DNA from: Bimuria novae-zelandiae CBS 107.79
Lineage: Eukaryota > Ascomycota > Dothideomycetes > Pleosporales > Didymosphaeriaceae
Length of the DNA: 64,000 nucleotides
Direction of reading: 5' to 3'
NCBI GenBank assembly: GCA_010015655.1
Contig: ML976660.1
Span: 1-64,000 of the forward strand
The notes beneath the pieces are model-generated. The model saw nothing but the letters and a program-made list of their open reading frames with translations. It did no database searches and was not told where the DNA came from. This document shows positions 1-11,622 of the stretch, one piece after another. Numbering within the stretch: the stretch's first letter is position 1; every line of letters starts with the position of its first letter. The translations under genes were made by a program, and so were the position numbers.

Positions 1-896
1 CGTTATCAACATGTTCTCATCATTTGCGAACCAAATTACCTTGTTTTTATTCTTGCCTTTAGTGAATGTAGGAAGCGCAATTCGATCACAACCAGTTGGG
101 ATCGTGATAGCAAGAGACTTAGGACAGGTACGAAGGGCTTTGGGGGTGGATGATGGTTCTTGCCGGTCGTTCTTAAATTGTTCGGAAGGTGTTGGAGGCT
201 TAAGTTCGTTATGCTTCTTCATGATTGCTGAATACCAGACTGTAGAGATGTTAGGATCACGTTGAGAACATGTTTAGAAGTACTTGCCACGGGAATTCAT
301 AATATCCTCCATCTTCGGATTCCCAGTGTGTCCTGCCTTGCCCACCGTAATTTCGGAGTGATGCTTCTTTACGTGGGTAACCAGTGCACCTCGAGTTTTC
401 AGCGCGTTCTAAACACGTTAGTAACACAACTAACAAAAAGTTTTGAAGCGTGAGAATATGTCTAGAACATGTTAGGAATATGGTTTTCTTACCCCACAGA
501 GCTCGTCGCCCACCTTCGCCCTACAGTATATCTCCCCAAAGTGTATCGTGACCTCGCCGCTAGTGTTCTGAACATGTTAGGAACCGGTTGAGATCGTGTA
601 CAGGTTACACGCACTTCTTCGAAAGGGTCGCAACCAAAGGGAGGGCAACCAAGCTCGCTATAGGCTTTGTAGGCTGGCTAGAACACGTTTAGATGAGGTA
701 CAGAACGTCTTAAGGTGTATTACACTCATAAGCAGCTGTTTGGACATGATGAGAACCTGTTGTTGAGAGGAAATAAAGTTGTTGGTAGGGTTAGGTAAGA
801 GGCAAAATTTCGTTGGTGGGGTCACCTTTGGCGTGGTGGGATTACCTAAGCGTTGGTAAGCCGAGGCTTTCGGTGTGGTGGGGTTAACTGCAACCA
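1..896. other. Left-edge region without a recognisable gene
   Basis: I see no convincing coding exon on either strand. The stretch contains about seven degenerate copies of a short near-palindromic motif resembling GAACATGTTAGGA (near 8, 270, 412, 462, 568, 682 and 743). It is not AT-enriched like the adjacent retrotransposon, so it does not look heavily RIP-mutated. It could be intergenic sequence or the tail of a feature lying outside the window. Confidence 0.4.
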
Positions 897-1047
897 CTTA
901 CACTAATACGCTAATCTATTTCCGTTGATTAAGAAGAGTTGCCCTTTGTCCCGCCCGGAATTGTGCGGATAAACCAGACTGCTAGCAAGGTCTCTTTGTA
1001 TAGGGTTGCGCCAGCTACCTTTGCGTGCGCAAAGGGCCATGTAATCA
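897..1047 (-). repeat. 3' LTR of the Copia element
   Basis: About 151 bases nearly identical to 6045-6195; only a few transition differences are visible (for example TCAGAT versus TCGGAC at the end). On the minus strand it begins TGATTACATGG and ends AGTGTAAG. Confidence 0.9.
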
Positions 1048-1063
1048 GATACACCCCCTCAGC

Positions 1064-4000
1064 TTGGGCTTATCCTCAAGCTAGACCTTCGCAGTTATCT
1101 ATTATTCTACCTTAAAGGCCTCCATTCTCTGCTAGAGATCCTGTAGGGCAACCTCTTATTAGTGATCTTGTCTAATATATCTTTAAGTCCCAGTTTATGT
1201 AGAAATTTGCTCTATTTGTTTACTAGCAGGGCCTTTATAAGTCTATCAGCGACCATGTCCTTTAAGCGTTAATAGTCCACCTTAATTGTCCCTAGTGTGA
1301 CCTCTTGTCTTAGCTAATAATTATAGATATCTACATAACGGAGCTTGGTCTGCAACTTAGCAATTTCTTTAGTAATAAGTTAGATTGTTTGCTAATTATT
1401 ATAATTAATTATAATAAGGGAATCGCTAAGGTTAATCTTTAGTTCCTTTAGCAATCGCGATGTGAATAAAGCCTCCTTAGCCACTTGTGATAGTGCTAGT
1501 AATTTGGCTTTAGTTATTAATATAGTGACTGTATCTTGCTTGTTTACTTTCTAAGCGATTAGGCCACTAAATAGCTTAATAATATATCCTTGCGAGCTCT
1601 TGCGGTCGAGTGTGTTGTTAGTAAAGGATGCGTCACTTGCCACTTTTAAAGTATCTGCACCCCCAAGCTAAAGACCTAGTAATTTAGTGTTAGCAAGATA
1701 AAGGAGAACTTAGTTAGCAGCCGCTTAGTGCTCTTTACTTAGGTTAGATAAGAATCGTGATAATTAGGAGCTTGTAAAGGCGATATCTAGTCAAGATATA
1801 ACTATAGTATAGAGAATTAATCTGACTTTACGCTGGTATCTATTAATCTTATCCTTACTAGCTAGTCCTGTCCTTAGGAGCAATTCGATTAGACCTATTA
1901 AGGTATTATAGCGAATCTTATAGTAATTAATAAGGCGCGATATTTTGTTAATATATAAAGCTTATAAAAGCCAGATCTTTCTGCTTAAGCGGTCCCTAAT
2001 AATTTTAATTCTTAAAAACTACTACAGGTCTTTGCCACCCGTGAGTGTGAATTTAGTACTTATTATTACAAGAGCAGCTTTAGCAGCTTGCTTTTATAAC
2101 TTATTATACGCAATAATAATGTTATCTACATAAAAGAAGATAATAATGCTATCCTTAATAAGGCAGTATGGCTTGTGGGGTACTACTTTAAAGCCAATAT
2201 CACGGAGTGTTAACGTGAACTCTCTTTACCAGAGTAGTGGAGATATGCGTAGTCCGTATAGTGCTTTATGTAGTTTAAGGACTGTGCCTGCTCGCGAGTA
2301 GCCGCGAGGTATTCTTATGTAGATTTCTCTATCTAGCTTCGCGTGGACAAACGCGTTAGTAACGTTGTGTTAGATAAGTTCTAGGTTAAAACAAGCTATA
2401 ATTGCTATAAGCATGCAGAATAATTATCCTATAAGTATTGCGGCGTAGGTTTCTTGCGAGGTAATATGCTACTATTAATTGCCTTGCACTACTAGCCTTG
2501 CCTTGCACTTTTGTAATTAATAATACTTATTAAACTTATAGGTATATACCTACATGCAGTCGAGGATTTAATAGCCTGCCACTTTTACTAGAGTGGTTAT
2601 AACCTTACTCTAGGACTTTATTTCCTTATAGCTCTGTAGATAGGAACGTTCTGCTTCCTTCTACATATTATAGAGAGGGTAATCTTCGAGCTTGCTTTAG
2701 CATGTAAGTGGCTCTAGAAGCACGCTTCGATGTAGCTTCTTGCCTAATGTAATTATTCGTTAAAGCTACGCCTTATTAAGAGTCTTGCCTTTATATTTGC
2801 CGCTGCTACTAGCTTTAGTGCCTACTATAAAGGCTGCGGCCTATAGGTTTATTTGCAACTACCCTATTTACACTCTTTAAAGTAGTATAGCTTAATCGCC
2901 TCCTGCCATTAATTATGCAAGGAGTGTTACTAGTGGCGGCGTTAAGGGAGGTGTTAGATATTCGCACCTAACTTTCCTACCTTACCTGTACTTAGGAACT
3001 CCTTTAACCTCTTCCTCTAGCGCTTTACTAATTAGCTTATTCTTAAAGAAGGACTTAGTAGCATGCTCTTATTAAGGTAAGGGAGGTAACTCTACTAATC
3101 GCACCTAGGCCACTATTTCTTCTAATGTGCTGTGCATAAGGTTTTCTATTAGGTCTTTAGTTTTGCCTAAGAATATAGTATCCTTATTAAATATCACGTC
3201 GCGAGTACTAATTGTCTTTGCTAGAGAGGGAATCTATATTCTCTAGATGTTAGTTAATCTATAGCTAATAAGGTAGCTAATCCATGCTTTAGGGTTAAGC
3301 CTCTAAAGCCTGCTTTTGCCGCGTTTTGTATCGTCGGTTATCGCAAAGGCTTTGCAGCTATATACTTTTAGGTAAGCTTAATTAGGCTTCTTTAGTTAGG
3401 TAACAATGCCGTTCTAACAGGCTACTGTCGTAAAGAACACTTTATATAGAGATCGCCATTAATTAGCGTAGTTTGGCGTTTAATTATACAAGTAAACTGT
3501 AGCTTAGGTAATCTTAGGCCACATCTACTAGGGTAGGTTAGAGCTAAGTCGCATCGCGCGCGCTTTCTCCTTAATTACACCCTTTAAGCGTTTAGCTCCT
3601 TTATTTTATGCTTAAGTATTAGGTGCTAAAGGCTTAATCTTAATACCTTGCGCTAAGCACTACTTCTTAACGTTTGCTTTAATAGAGAAGATCTTGTTAT
3701 TAGATTTAATTACTTTTACTATAATGTTATATTATACTTTCATAAACTATATAAAGGTGCTGAGTAATTTAATAATTAAACGTGCTAGATAGTTATCCTT
3801 AAAGTAGAAGTCCTATGCAAAGCTAGAGAATTAGTTAGTAATTAGTATTTAGCTCTTCTCTCTTGTTAAGCTATCTACTTTATAGTTGTGAAAATCGATT
3901 GCGGCTCGCTTGCCGGGACTTTCTGTTAGTTCCCTAGCTTGCCAGCGAATTTGCTATTTTAGTTTTACTTTGCCGCAGGCATTACACTTAATAGTAGGGA

Positions 4001-5867
4001 GGCCCTTAATCCTTACCCCCTTAGATTACTACACAAGGTGTTTGAGGGCCTAAGGGCCTAGATAGCCTAGTTATTAGTGCCAAGTCCACGCGTTTACCTT
4101 CTACAGTCTTTATTTAGTGCGTGTATTGGTCTTGTGAGTGGCGTGCGCAGCATTAGTAGGAATACTACTTACTAGCCTTGTCCTGTGTTCTAAGACCTAC
4201 TATCTATGTAGCTCTTAGAGTTCTGCTAGTATAGTATTATTTCTTCTCTTTAGAGTCGTTGGGTCTGCTTTTGTATCCCACTAAAGGCCTTGCCTCCGGA
4301 GTAATTAGAACGATATAAGATTGCAGAGTAGATTAGGGTAATAGGCTATATTATCTAGCTATATTAATTAATTACTATTTGCACTCTATACGTTAAGATA
4401 GACGCTCTTGTATTCTTTAATCTATATTTGTGTATTCCCTGCCTATATAAAGTCTCCTAGCGCCGGTGGCCGGTATAAGACAAAGCGATTAATGTCGTTA
4501 AAGATATAGTAGGTTGTGCCTAAATCGAGTATAGCTGAGCGTCGTAATAGGTACGTGTTTAGGTTAGTGTAGAAGGATACGGCGTTAAAGCTCGCTAGGA
4601 TTTTAGTAATCTTGCGTCCATCTAGTTATTTATTATTTAGCCTTAGTAATTCGAGGTGGAGTAGGAGTGTGTAATTGTTTAATTTTAGGTGCCTGTAATT
4701 TGGCCTTTTTTATTTTTTTAACTTCTCTTAGAAGTCGGTATCATGTTCTAGCCTAAGCTTGACTAGCTTTACTATAAGAGGGTTTAGTGTAAACCAGTCT
4801 GGCTGCTTGTCTAGAAAGGTATAGAAACAGTCTTAAAGACTATAGCGTAGTTTACAAGCAGGGCAGTAATTGCTACTAATTATTATTAGTTTAAGGCTCT
4901 AAGGCGACTGCTTAGTTCTAGTACGTTAACTATTATTTTGTTATTTATAATTCCAAGATCTTCCCTAACTTTTAGATAATGCTACTTTATCTATAAGAGA
5001 GGCGTCCCTGTCTATAGCCTAGGTAGGTTTACCACCTTTAGCGAGAGATGACCCTATAGTAGTAAAAGCGCCCTTTTGTTTGCCCTTAGTTAGGTGCTGC
5101 AGAATTATGTAGTCTTAGAAGAGTTTTATTATGTGCTTCCGTAAGATAGCTGTATCCTTGCTTCTATATTGCTAAAAGGTCGTTACCTATATAGGTGCGA
5201 TATAGACAACTGCCTTTATAAAGTCTTCTTTTACTAAGTCTAGCCTTTAAAGCTCTGTTACCTAATTGGTTTCTGCTTTTATGGCCGCATAATTATACTT
5301 AGAGAGCTATATATTCTACAATCTAGCTATTCTTATTAGCTTAAGCGCTTCTTAATACCTTGTTCTTAATCGTCTGTATTCGTCTTACAGGTTAACCCTA
5401 ACTATAATCGTAAGGTTGTTTATCTATTACTTAATTATTTCTCTAGGAATGTAGCAGTTATTCTGCAGATATGCGGAGATTATTAATTAGAGAAAGGTAA
5501 CCACCTTATTAAGGTCTGCCTTCTCTTCCTAATAGGCTCGATCCATGACCTTATAAATCTCGAGCTATCCTTTGTAGTAGTCGCTATTGTCTTTGTATAC
5601 TTTCGCGCCTGCCAGCGATAGATAAGATAGTAATATTAGTGCGTTGTTTAGGTTCGCATTCGTATAGACGGCGTTTGGCTAGTAGTTGCCTATTAACAGC
5701 AGTATTAGCATAGCGGGTTTCTACTTTAGTTTATCTATTAGCGCTGGGTTAATAATGTTCTAGACCTTAAGGAATTAGCATCTTGTTTTAAGCTATTTCA
5801 GCTATAGTGTGTAATTCGTGTAGTTGGTCAGGATCACTATAGGATCTTTAAGGGTTGATAGGGCCAT
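1064..5867 (-). pseudogene. Degenerate Copia Gag-Pol polyprotein
   Basis: Translation from the ATG at 5867 (minus) gives MALSTLKDPIVILTNY, a typical Copia Gag start, and soon meets stop codons where Trp or Gln is expected. Further in, the same strand reads WH..LGYLG and ALKHLV followed by CNACGK (about 3890-4085), matching the GAG-pre-integrase/HHCC region. Near 2103-2135 it reads FYVDNIIIA, the catalytic YVDD box of Copia reverse transcriptase with the second Asp changed to Asn (GAT to AAT, a RIP-type change). Dozens of stops interrupt it, so it is a fossil. Confidence 0.88.
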
Positions 5868-6044
5868 TGCGATTGGCTTGATTGATAGTAGTGTTAGTTA
5901 AGGCAGTGAGACTCTTAATTATTAGATTGGAGGGGTAATCTGATAAGATGAAAAGATGGTGATTAATTAAGATAAATTATAGTATAAAGTGTTGTTTTCT
6001 GTTGTCTCTTTCTGTAAGAATGTAAGGCTCTTATATCCTTACGT

Positions 6045-6195
6045 CTTACACTAATACGCTAATCTATTTCCGTTGATTAAGAAGAGTTGCCCTTTGTCCC
6101 GCCCGGAATTGTGCGGATGAACCAGACTGCTGGCAAGGTCTCTTTGTGTAGGGTTGCGCCAGCTACCTTTGCGTGCGCAAAGGGCCATGTAATCG
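6045..6195 (-). repeat. 5' LTR of the Copia element
   Basis: Direct-repeat partner of 897-1047 with the same length and orientation. Its outer edge lies only about 4 bases from the terminal inverted repeat of the MITE-like element at 6200. Confidence 0.9.
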
Positions 6196-6199
6196 GACA

Positions 6200-6523
6200 A
6201 AAACCGTGATTTTTACACCCCTGTTAAGGCTCTTAATACTTAATAATAAATTCTAAATTTTTAATGTAGTTATATTATATGTGTAAGAATAACTATACTA
6301 AATTTCTATAGTTCTAATATATATAGTTATTAAAATATGGCGTATGAGGACCAAAATACCCCTATAATAAAGTAATTCTTAAATAACGTCCAGTTTCTTT
6401 AGACTAGAGCTTAATAATTTTAAATATATAAATTATTTATATCGGTGCAGCCAGCTACATAACTTTATAAATTTTAATATTATGTATTAAGAGACTTAAC
6501 AGGGGTGTAAAAATCACGGTTTT
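6200..6523. mobile_element. MITE-like element with ~38-base terminal inverted repeats
   Basis: The left end reads AAAACCGTGATTTTTACACC and continues to CTTAATAC near 6242. The reverse complement of this sequence, with one or two differences, occupies about 6484-6523. The roughly 240-base core is very AT-rich and has no coding potential. Size and structure fit a non-autonomous DNA transposon; I cannot assign a superfamily and see no clear target duplication. Confidence 0.75.
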
Positions 6524-6861
6524 ACTAGTAAAATAGAGTGATCCGCTTACTTGCCTGATCCACTCGCTTGCCGAACACGTTAATAAGGTATTACATAAGC
6601 GAATGCCATCACGTGAGAGATCAACACCCGACCGTGAGCCCGTGAACCCGACCCGTGGACCCGACCGTTCTCCAGGCACTCATCGCATGTGCACGTAGGC
6701 ACCAGTGAAGCAGAAATTTTCGATTCGAGAGTTCTGAGGAGGTTTTTGAACCGCTTTTCAGAACTGGATTCCCAAGATAAATTTGGTGAAAAGAGAAACG
6801 TTGGAACTCTGTCCCAAAAACACCTGTGGCAAGTATAGGTGACATGGAGGAGACTATTGGT
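6524..6861. other. Intergenic, downstream of the CorA-like gene
   Basis: No gene is supported here. It is the 3' flank of the minus-strand gene ending at 6862 and contains short repeated CCCGACC/CCGTG words near 6625-6665. Confidence 0.4.
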
Positions 6862-8916
6862 TTAGGCGTTGGGCAGTAAGAAAGTCGGGATCCATTTCTT
6901 CAACCGGGCAACGCCTTTCGTCATGAACCACCACACGAGGAATGTCCCTACGGTCAGAGGGATGCAGACAGCTAGATATAAAAGAACGCTTTGTTTTCCT
7001 GCGGTCCAAGTATCGTTCTCTTTGAATATGATTATTCCAGAACTAAAGATAGTCTGGACATGATATCAGCAAGACGCAAATGTACAAGCAGTTCATCACT
7101 CACTGCGATAGATGTAGCAGGCAAGAAAAACAATGTGACGAGCGTGATAATTCTCATTGAGATAGCTTCTTGTTGTGTTCGGTTGGCCACGCGCTCCATG
7201 TTCTTTGTCATACTTTCCATCTCGATAGCTGATTGTCGGCTCTGTCGCATATTGCGGTACTGGATGAGGAAGAATGTCTATAGAAATCTGAATTAGCCGC
7301 AGCGATGTGAATAAAATCCCTCCGTAGTGTGGTTCCTGAGGCCAAACGACTTACCGAGTTCTTGCGATGGTTTAGCTGCACTAGTATCTTCTCAGCGCGA
7401 CCTACGAGCTGTTGGTACCGAGTTTGAATATTTTTCATTCTCTTGAAGAACCGTAGAACCTCAATACTTTCGCAATTACCGAGATCTTCAGGGAACGCCG
7501 CATTGCCCATCACAAGCTTGTACTGACTTTGCAGCTCTTCGAGAACTTCAATGTTGAGATTGAGAACAAGCAAGGCTTCCCGCGCTTGGTCTTCCAAAAG
7601 GTCGATCTGCTGCATGTCTTTGAAGGCCAAAAGTTCCTCATCTTCTTTTGTTGTCTTTGGAGGTGGGGTTTGAGGCGGGGGTACTGACGGCGGTGTAGGC
7701 TGGGGCTGAGATGGATTGCGTTTGGCACTCCAAAACATTGGTCGAGACGGAATTTGCGATGTTGAATGAACCTCAATTCTTTCTAGCCCAGCTATCCCTG
7801 AAGAATGCGTGGTTCCCACTCTTCTGACTGGCAACAGAGACCAACTGTGCTTCTTGTCCATGCGAACGGCGTTGATATTTTGAAAGGTGCCTCTGCCTCC
7901 GAGATCGAACGTCCTAGTACCCAGCGCGATACTTTCGATCTCGTCTTCCAATGCCTTCAGATACCACCTCCAGTTCTGAACCGTCCAGTCACAGACGAGA
8001 ACATGCGTGGCTAGTGTTGCCATAAATCGGGCACGATTACTTTGCAGATCGAACTCGACGGGGCTCGATATGATTTCTTTGATATAGCCTCGAACTTTCG
8101 CATTGCTTTCGCAAGTAAGCCACAGTGCGTGTCCTGTTTCGATGTCAAATGAATGATACACGGCCATAGTCTCGATGGACCAAGCAAACTCGTATTCTCT
8201 CAACCCCAACTCCGGGGGCTTCTTCTCAGCAGATCGGAGATTATATGACAGTTTCAGTAATCGACCGGAGCGTCCGAGCTCGGGGAATGCTTGAGAGAGT
8301 CGAGGCAATGCTAGCTGATGGGCTTCTTCCACTCCGCTAAAGTAGGCATCATGGTTCTCCTCTCTCGTCCGATAAACAGTTGAATATAGGAATTCCAGGA
8401 AAGCAGGCGCAACGCGATGGTAGGTAAAGAGATAGGTGAGCATATCCAGAGATATCTGCAGAGCGTTTCGCGACGTCTTTGCGTAAATGAAGCTATACAA
8501 TGAGCTCCACAGTTTTCATCATGTGCGATGATCGCTTACATATGAATTAGATGTGGTTCCTTCTTCCCGCGTAGGTGCATTGTTCGTCGGAGACTCGCCT
8601 GCAGCTCGGTGAGACTCTTTGCTAGTCCGGTAAAGAGCACTACGAGGTCAAACAGATGAAAATCAGTACATGAAAATACCAAACAGATGTATTGTCGGGT
8701 AAGGTTGCATAGTGGCTTACCTTGAGGTGCGTCGCCCACAGGTCCCCATGACAAAAATTCCACAGAAGCCTGACCTTCGCGAACGAACAATTTGTTCTTT
8801 TCCTGCTCCTCCAGTCGTTGTTTGTAATTGGCGATTTGCGATGGGGGTATATCTAAATCTCTCAAATTGTCCGGATAACGCTCAAAAGCGTGACAAGATT
8901 GATGTAAGCGTTCCAT
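6862..8916 (-). CDS. CorA-like transporter-domain membrane protein, five exons
   Basis: Predicted exons (minus): 8721-8916, 8540-8639, 7355-8492, 7104-7259 and 6862-7053, about 593 residues. All introns are GT..AG and keep frame; the fourth exon could instead begin at 7277 (6 residues more). The N-terminal and middle parts resemble the fungal CorA-like transporter family (MLTYLFTYHRVAPAFLEFL in exon 3). A proline-rich linker and coiled coil follow. The C-terminus has two membrane segments: ITLVTLFFLPATSIA joined across an intron to TIFSSG, then LLYLAVCIPLTVGTFLVWW. The arrangement with FLPAT before the second helix recalls CorA/Mrs2-type channels, but no GMN motif is visible, so ion transport is inference only. 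The gene looks intact although it lies between transposon remnants. Confidence 0.82.
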
Positions 8917-9327
8917 ACGACAGGACCGGTTCTGAACACCAAGCTTGAACTAAGGACATGGACAGATTGTTTGGTGGATGGTGTGCAGATAAAAAGCAAA
9001 ATCAAGGCAGTGGGCTCAGCCGCACCAGCCTCGTATCCAGATCAGGCAGGGTTCACCGAAAATGCTGCACTCTCGGACGTATGCTGGCCCATAAGTGGCG
9101 CACATCGCCAAAAAGAAATCCTTCGCCGAGTTGAACATGAAACATGTGAATTATAATTCTACCTCAAAGAGGCTGACATTGTGGACGAACGCAAAGCTGT
9201 GTTGTTTTTAGGAGAGCCTGGCAGCAAGGGCTTTCGCCGACGAGTCTCGCCACAATATCCGAGTATTCTATTGTCTGGTTGTGTCCCCACTCCCCGACTC
9301 ACGAATCGCAGCAGTGATGGCGGCAGG
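8917..9327. other. Intergenic stretch upstream of the CorA-like gene
   Basis: No gene is supported. It should contain the promoter of the minus-strand CorA-like gene starting at 8916. I see no clear TATA box. Confidence 0.4.
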
Positions 9328-9620
9328 TCAAAGGCGCAATGCTGCAAGTTCTTCCTTTTCTTCCTGGATTTTGTTATCAGCAATCGCGATCCTCCTTTGG
9401 CGCACGAAACTTCGTACCTCAGTCAGCTGTCGTGGAATCCAGAAGCGAAATAAACCATTGGACACCTGCGCATAATCAGCTAAGCATGCTGCTGCGTACA
9501 CCTGCTGAGTTGACCCACGCTGATATAAAAATCATAGTAACCGAACTGCTTTTTCAGAAACTCATCCAGGTCATCTTGACGCAGCCTGTACGTTTCGAAA
9601 GTATCCCAGGTCCATGGCAT
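9328..9620 (-). CDS. Small conserved-looking protein of unknown function (two exons)
   Basis: The first exon starts at ATG 9620 (MPWTWDTFETYRLRQ) and runs to 9519. The intron 9466-9518 is GTGGGT..CAG. The second exon (9465-9328) reads VSNGLFRFWIPRQLTEV and then a charged helix before a TGA at 9328-9330. The product is about 80 residues. The WDTFETY and FWIPR words have the compositional look of real protein, and an in-frame stop lies upstream of the ATG. Reading through the TGA gives about 20 further plausible residues, so the stop could be a mutation that truncated a longer gene. I cannot name the family. Confidence 0.5.
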
Positions 9621-10004
9621 CTTGATCAGGCTGTAGCTGTCGGTGCTCCTGCATGTGCCGTTTTAGCGGCTGGTTTCGTGTGTCGTTGGATTTGGCCAGC
9701 TGGGGTGCGCCGAGCGGGGTTTATGCGCGCCGACTTTTTATGGAGGCAAGCGCCTGTAGACGAGGCGGCAACTTCGATTGTAAGTCACGACCTTCAAGCC
9801 GATTCTAGCTGACTGCCACCCTCTAAGATCTCTTTTGAGTAATGTAAGGTCCAGGTCTTCGGGTTGGAGCTATCATGCGTGGCTGCCTGACGGAAGGATC
9901 TGACGCACATGTGAGAATGACGCACTGAGCTGGCGGGCTTTTCGCGGCAGACTTGGACCAATCAAGCTTCGTAACAGCATTGTAACACTGGGACTCGTAA
10001 GGTA
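9621..10004. other. Intergenic, no gene seen
   Basis: It lies between the small gene and the acyltransferase pseudogene. I see no coding exon, RNA gene or repeat. Confidence 0.4.
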
Positions 10005-11377
10005 CTACAAACCCAGATGAGTTCTCGCCATTTGATCCAGGCTGACCCCAATATCCAAAGGGTATCTGCCAAAAATCGCGTCCCGGGCAATGTTAGCGTC
10101 TCTGAATCCCTTCACATACCAAGGAAGGGTCATGGACATCCATAGCACGATCCAAAGGTAGCAGATGAAAGTGCCACGGGGCTCCAGTCTTCCGATTTCG
10201 GTACCTTCTTCCAGATCGATGCCAAAAGCTCTTCGAAAGCAATGGCAATGAGCTGGGACATGAAGAAGGCAAATTCACCCATGTCTCTGCGTGTGACGTT
10301 GAACATTTTGAATTGGTGCACCAGACAGCTGATACCAAAGGAGATAAAGCCCTGAACTAGCCGGGACGCGAGGCTGCCCTTGCGTATGCCCAGGGCACGA
10401 GTTATGCGCAGAGCCGGTTGGGAAACCATCTGTGGAACATTAGAATGAGAACGCACAACCTGCGAACTCACCAATAAGAAGTACGACTGGAATCCCACCG
10501 AGGCATGATAACGCCGGGAGGGAACTTAGTAGTCTACCCGGGTGTACTCACCACCCGCATCGTCTGATGATACACTCTGCCCCACAACCTCGATACTGAC
10601 CACATGTCTTCCACCTTCCCCACAAGTGGCGGCCACTGCCAGGGCTCGTAAACGCCCATGGCAACCGATACGGCTGCGACGAAGTTGTAAAAACACAGCA
10701 TCCGGTTTAGGGCCCAAATTCCACCGGACCAGCCTATGACAGCATTCGCAACGAAACGCTCAATCACTCGCCCAGGCAAAGCCAAGTAAAACCAGCATAG
10801 CAGTCGAATACACATACGCCAAGACAGCCTTCCAGAGGTATCTCCGCACAAACTTCCACTTCGGCAACTCGCCATCAGGATGCTCAGGAATGTGCTTGAC
10901 CTGCCAGTTCCACCCAATCCCTCGATGCGACGGTATCATCAAACTCCCTACCCACACCAACCTCTCCCACGCCGATCTCAGATCAGTCCAAGCTCTTACA
11001 CCTTCTTTTACCGACCCCTTACCCACATATACAGGTGCATCAGGCCCTTCCACTGGCCTCAGGATCGCAAACTCAACGAACTAGATGGGTATCGCGATGA
11101 ACATAGAAGTGTTGTAGTAGTGTTCTGAGGGGTTGCCGAAGGTGTAGCATGGAGCGCGGAGACATAGTATAAGGAGGTCGGGTAATACGGACAGGGCTAT
11201 TAGGCGACGGGAGTGGAAGAATAAGGGGATGAGGGTTAGGCAGAAGGTGAGGAATTGGTAGAAGGGTGGGTAGGGTTTGCGTTCGGAGAGAGGCGGGTAG
11301 AGGGATGCGAGGGCCTCCACGGCGAGGGCCACAGAATTGGAATGAATTGAGATGAGACAAAGAACTTGCGCTTGCAT
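10005..11377 (-). pseudogene. Broken Tri7/wax-synthase-like membrane O-acyltransferase
   Basis: Segments in several minus frames together match fungal wax-synthase/Tri7-like acyltransferases. They are RGIGWNWQVKHIP and WKFVRRYLW (about 10,840-10,935), GVYEPWQWPPL (about 10,635), VYHQTMR (about 10,570), FNVTRRDMGEFAFF (about 10,270) and a C-terminal TM region ending at 10005. Three lesions are seen: an in-frame TAG at 11081-11083, a one-base frame change near 10,765-10,775 where no normal-sized intron seems to fit, and another near 10,170-10,220. Two introns flank a very short exon near 10,490. The ATG at 11377 is only 56 bases from the LTR element starting at 11433. The gene is probably dead, though sequencing errors could mimic the indels. 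Such genes often belong to secondary-metabolite or lipid pathways; no partner genes are visible here. Confidence 0.75.
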
Positions 11378-11432
11378 ACCGTTGCTACAATTAAGTGTGG
11401 TCAAGGTTTAGGCCACCCGTTCGGAGGTATTT

Positions 11433-11622
11433 TGTGAGAGCTAGTGATCCATACGCATAAGGAAGAAATTGAGAATTGTACTTGTTGTTGTATTGGGTGA
11501 AGCTACGAACAGTAGGTATACATGAGTGGCTGTAAACAGCGCTAGTGTAGGATAGGTAGTCGCATCTCAACATAGGTGAGGTGTCACTGCAAGTGGGGAA
11601 AGGGAGACTCCAAACCGTGACA
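11433..11622 (-). repeat. LTR (left copy) of the 1.7 kb element
   Basis: 190 bases; starts TGTGAGAG and ends CCGTGACA on the plus strand. It is less mutated than its partner at 12924-13113, which has several extra C-to-T or G-to-A changes. Confidence 0.9.

Larger units (their letters stand above)
897..6195 (-). mobile_element. RIP-inactivated Ty1/Copia LTR retrotransposon
   Basis: Two direct repeats of about 151 bases bound a roughly 5 kb AT-rich interior. Read on the minus strand, a purine-rich tract (complement of ACACCCCCTC at 1051-1060) lies just before the 3' LTR. Gag-Pol remains run from about 5867 down to 1064. The order is gag start (5867), a pre-integrase/zinc-binding remnant (about 3890-4085, with CNACGK), then reverse transcriptase with FYVDN (about 2103-2135). 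Integrase before RT is the Copia order. Many Gln and Trp codons are TAA or TAG and TpA is abundant, as expected after RIP. No terminal duplication could be identified with confidence. The element cannot encode functional proteins. Confidence 0.92.

Noticed and set aside
1945..2133. 62-codon ORF in the Copia interior
   Set aside because: Antisense to the reverse transcriptase YVDN region; chance opening.
9339..9812. 157-codon plus ORF
   Set aside because: Starts at a non-ATG or weak site, has no motif, and runs opposite the better-supported small minus gene.
10500..10830. Explaining the acyltransferase frame change at about 10,770 by an extra intron
   Set aside because: The only phase-compatible donor (GTGTAT) would remove a clear membrane helix and has a weak acceptor (TTGAG), so a frameshift is more likely.
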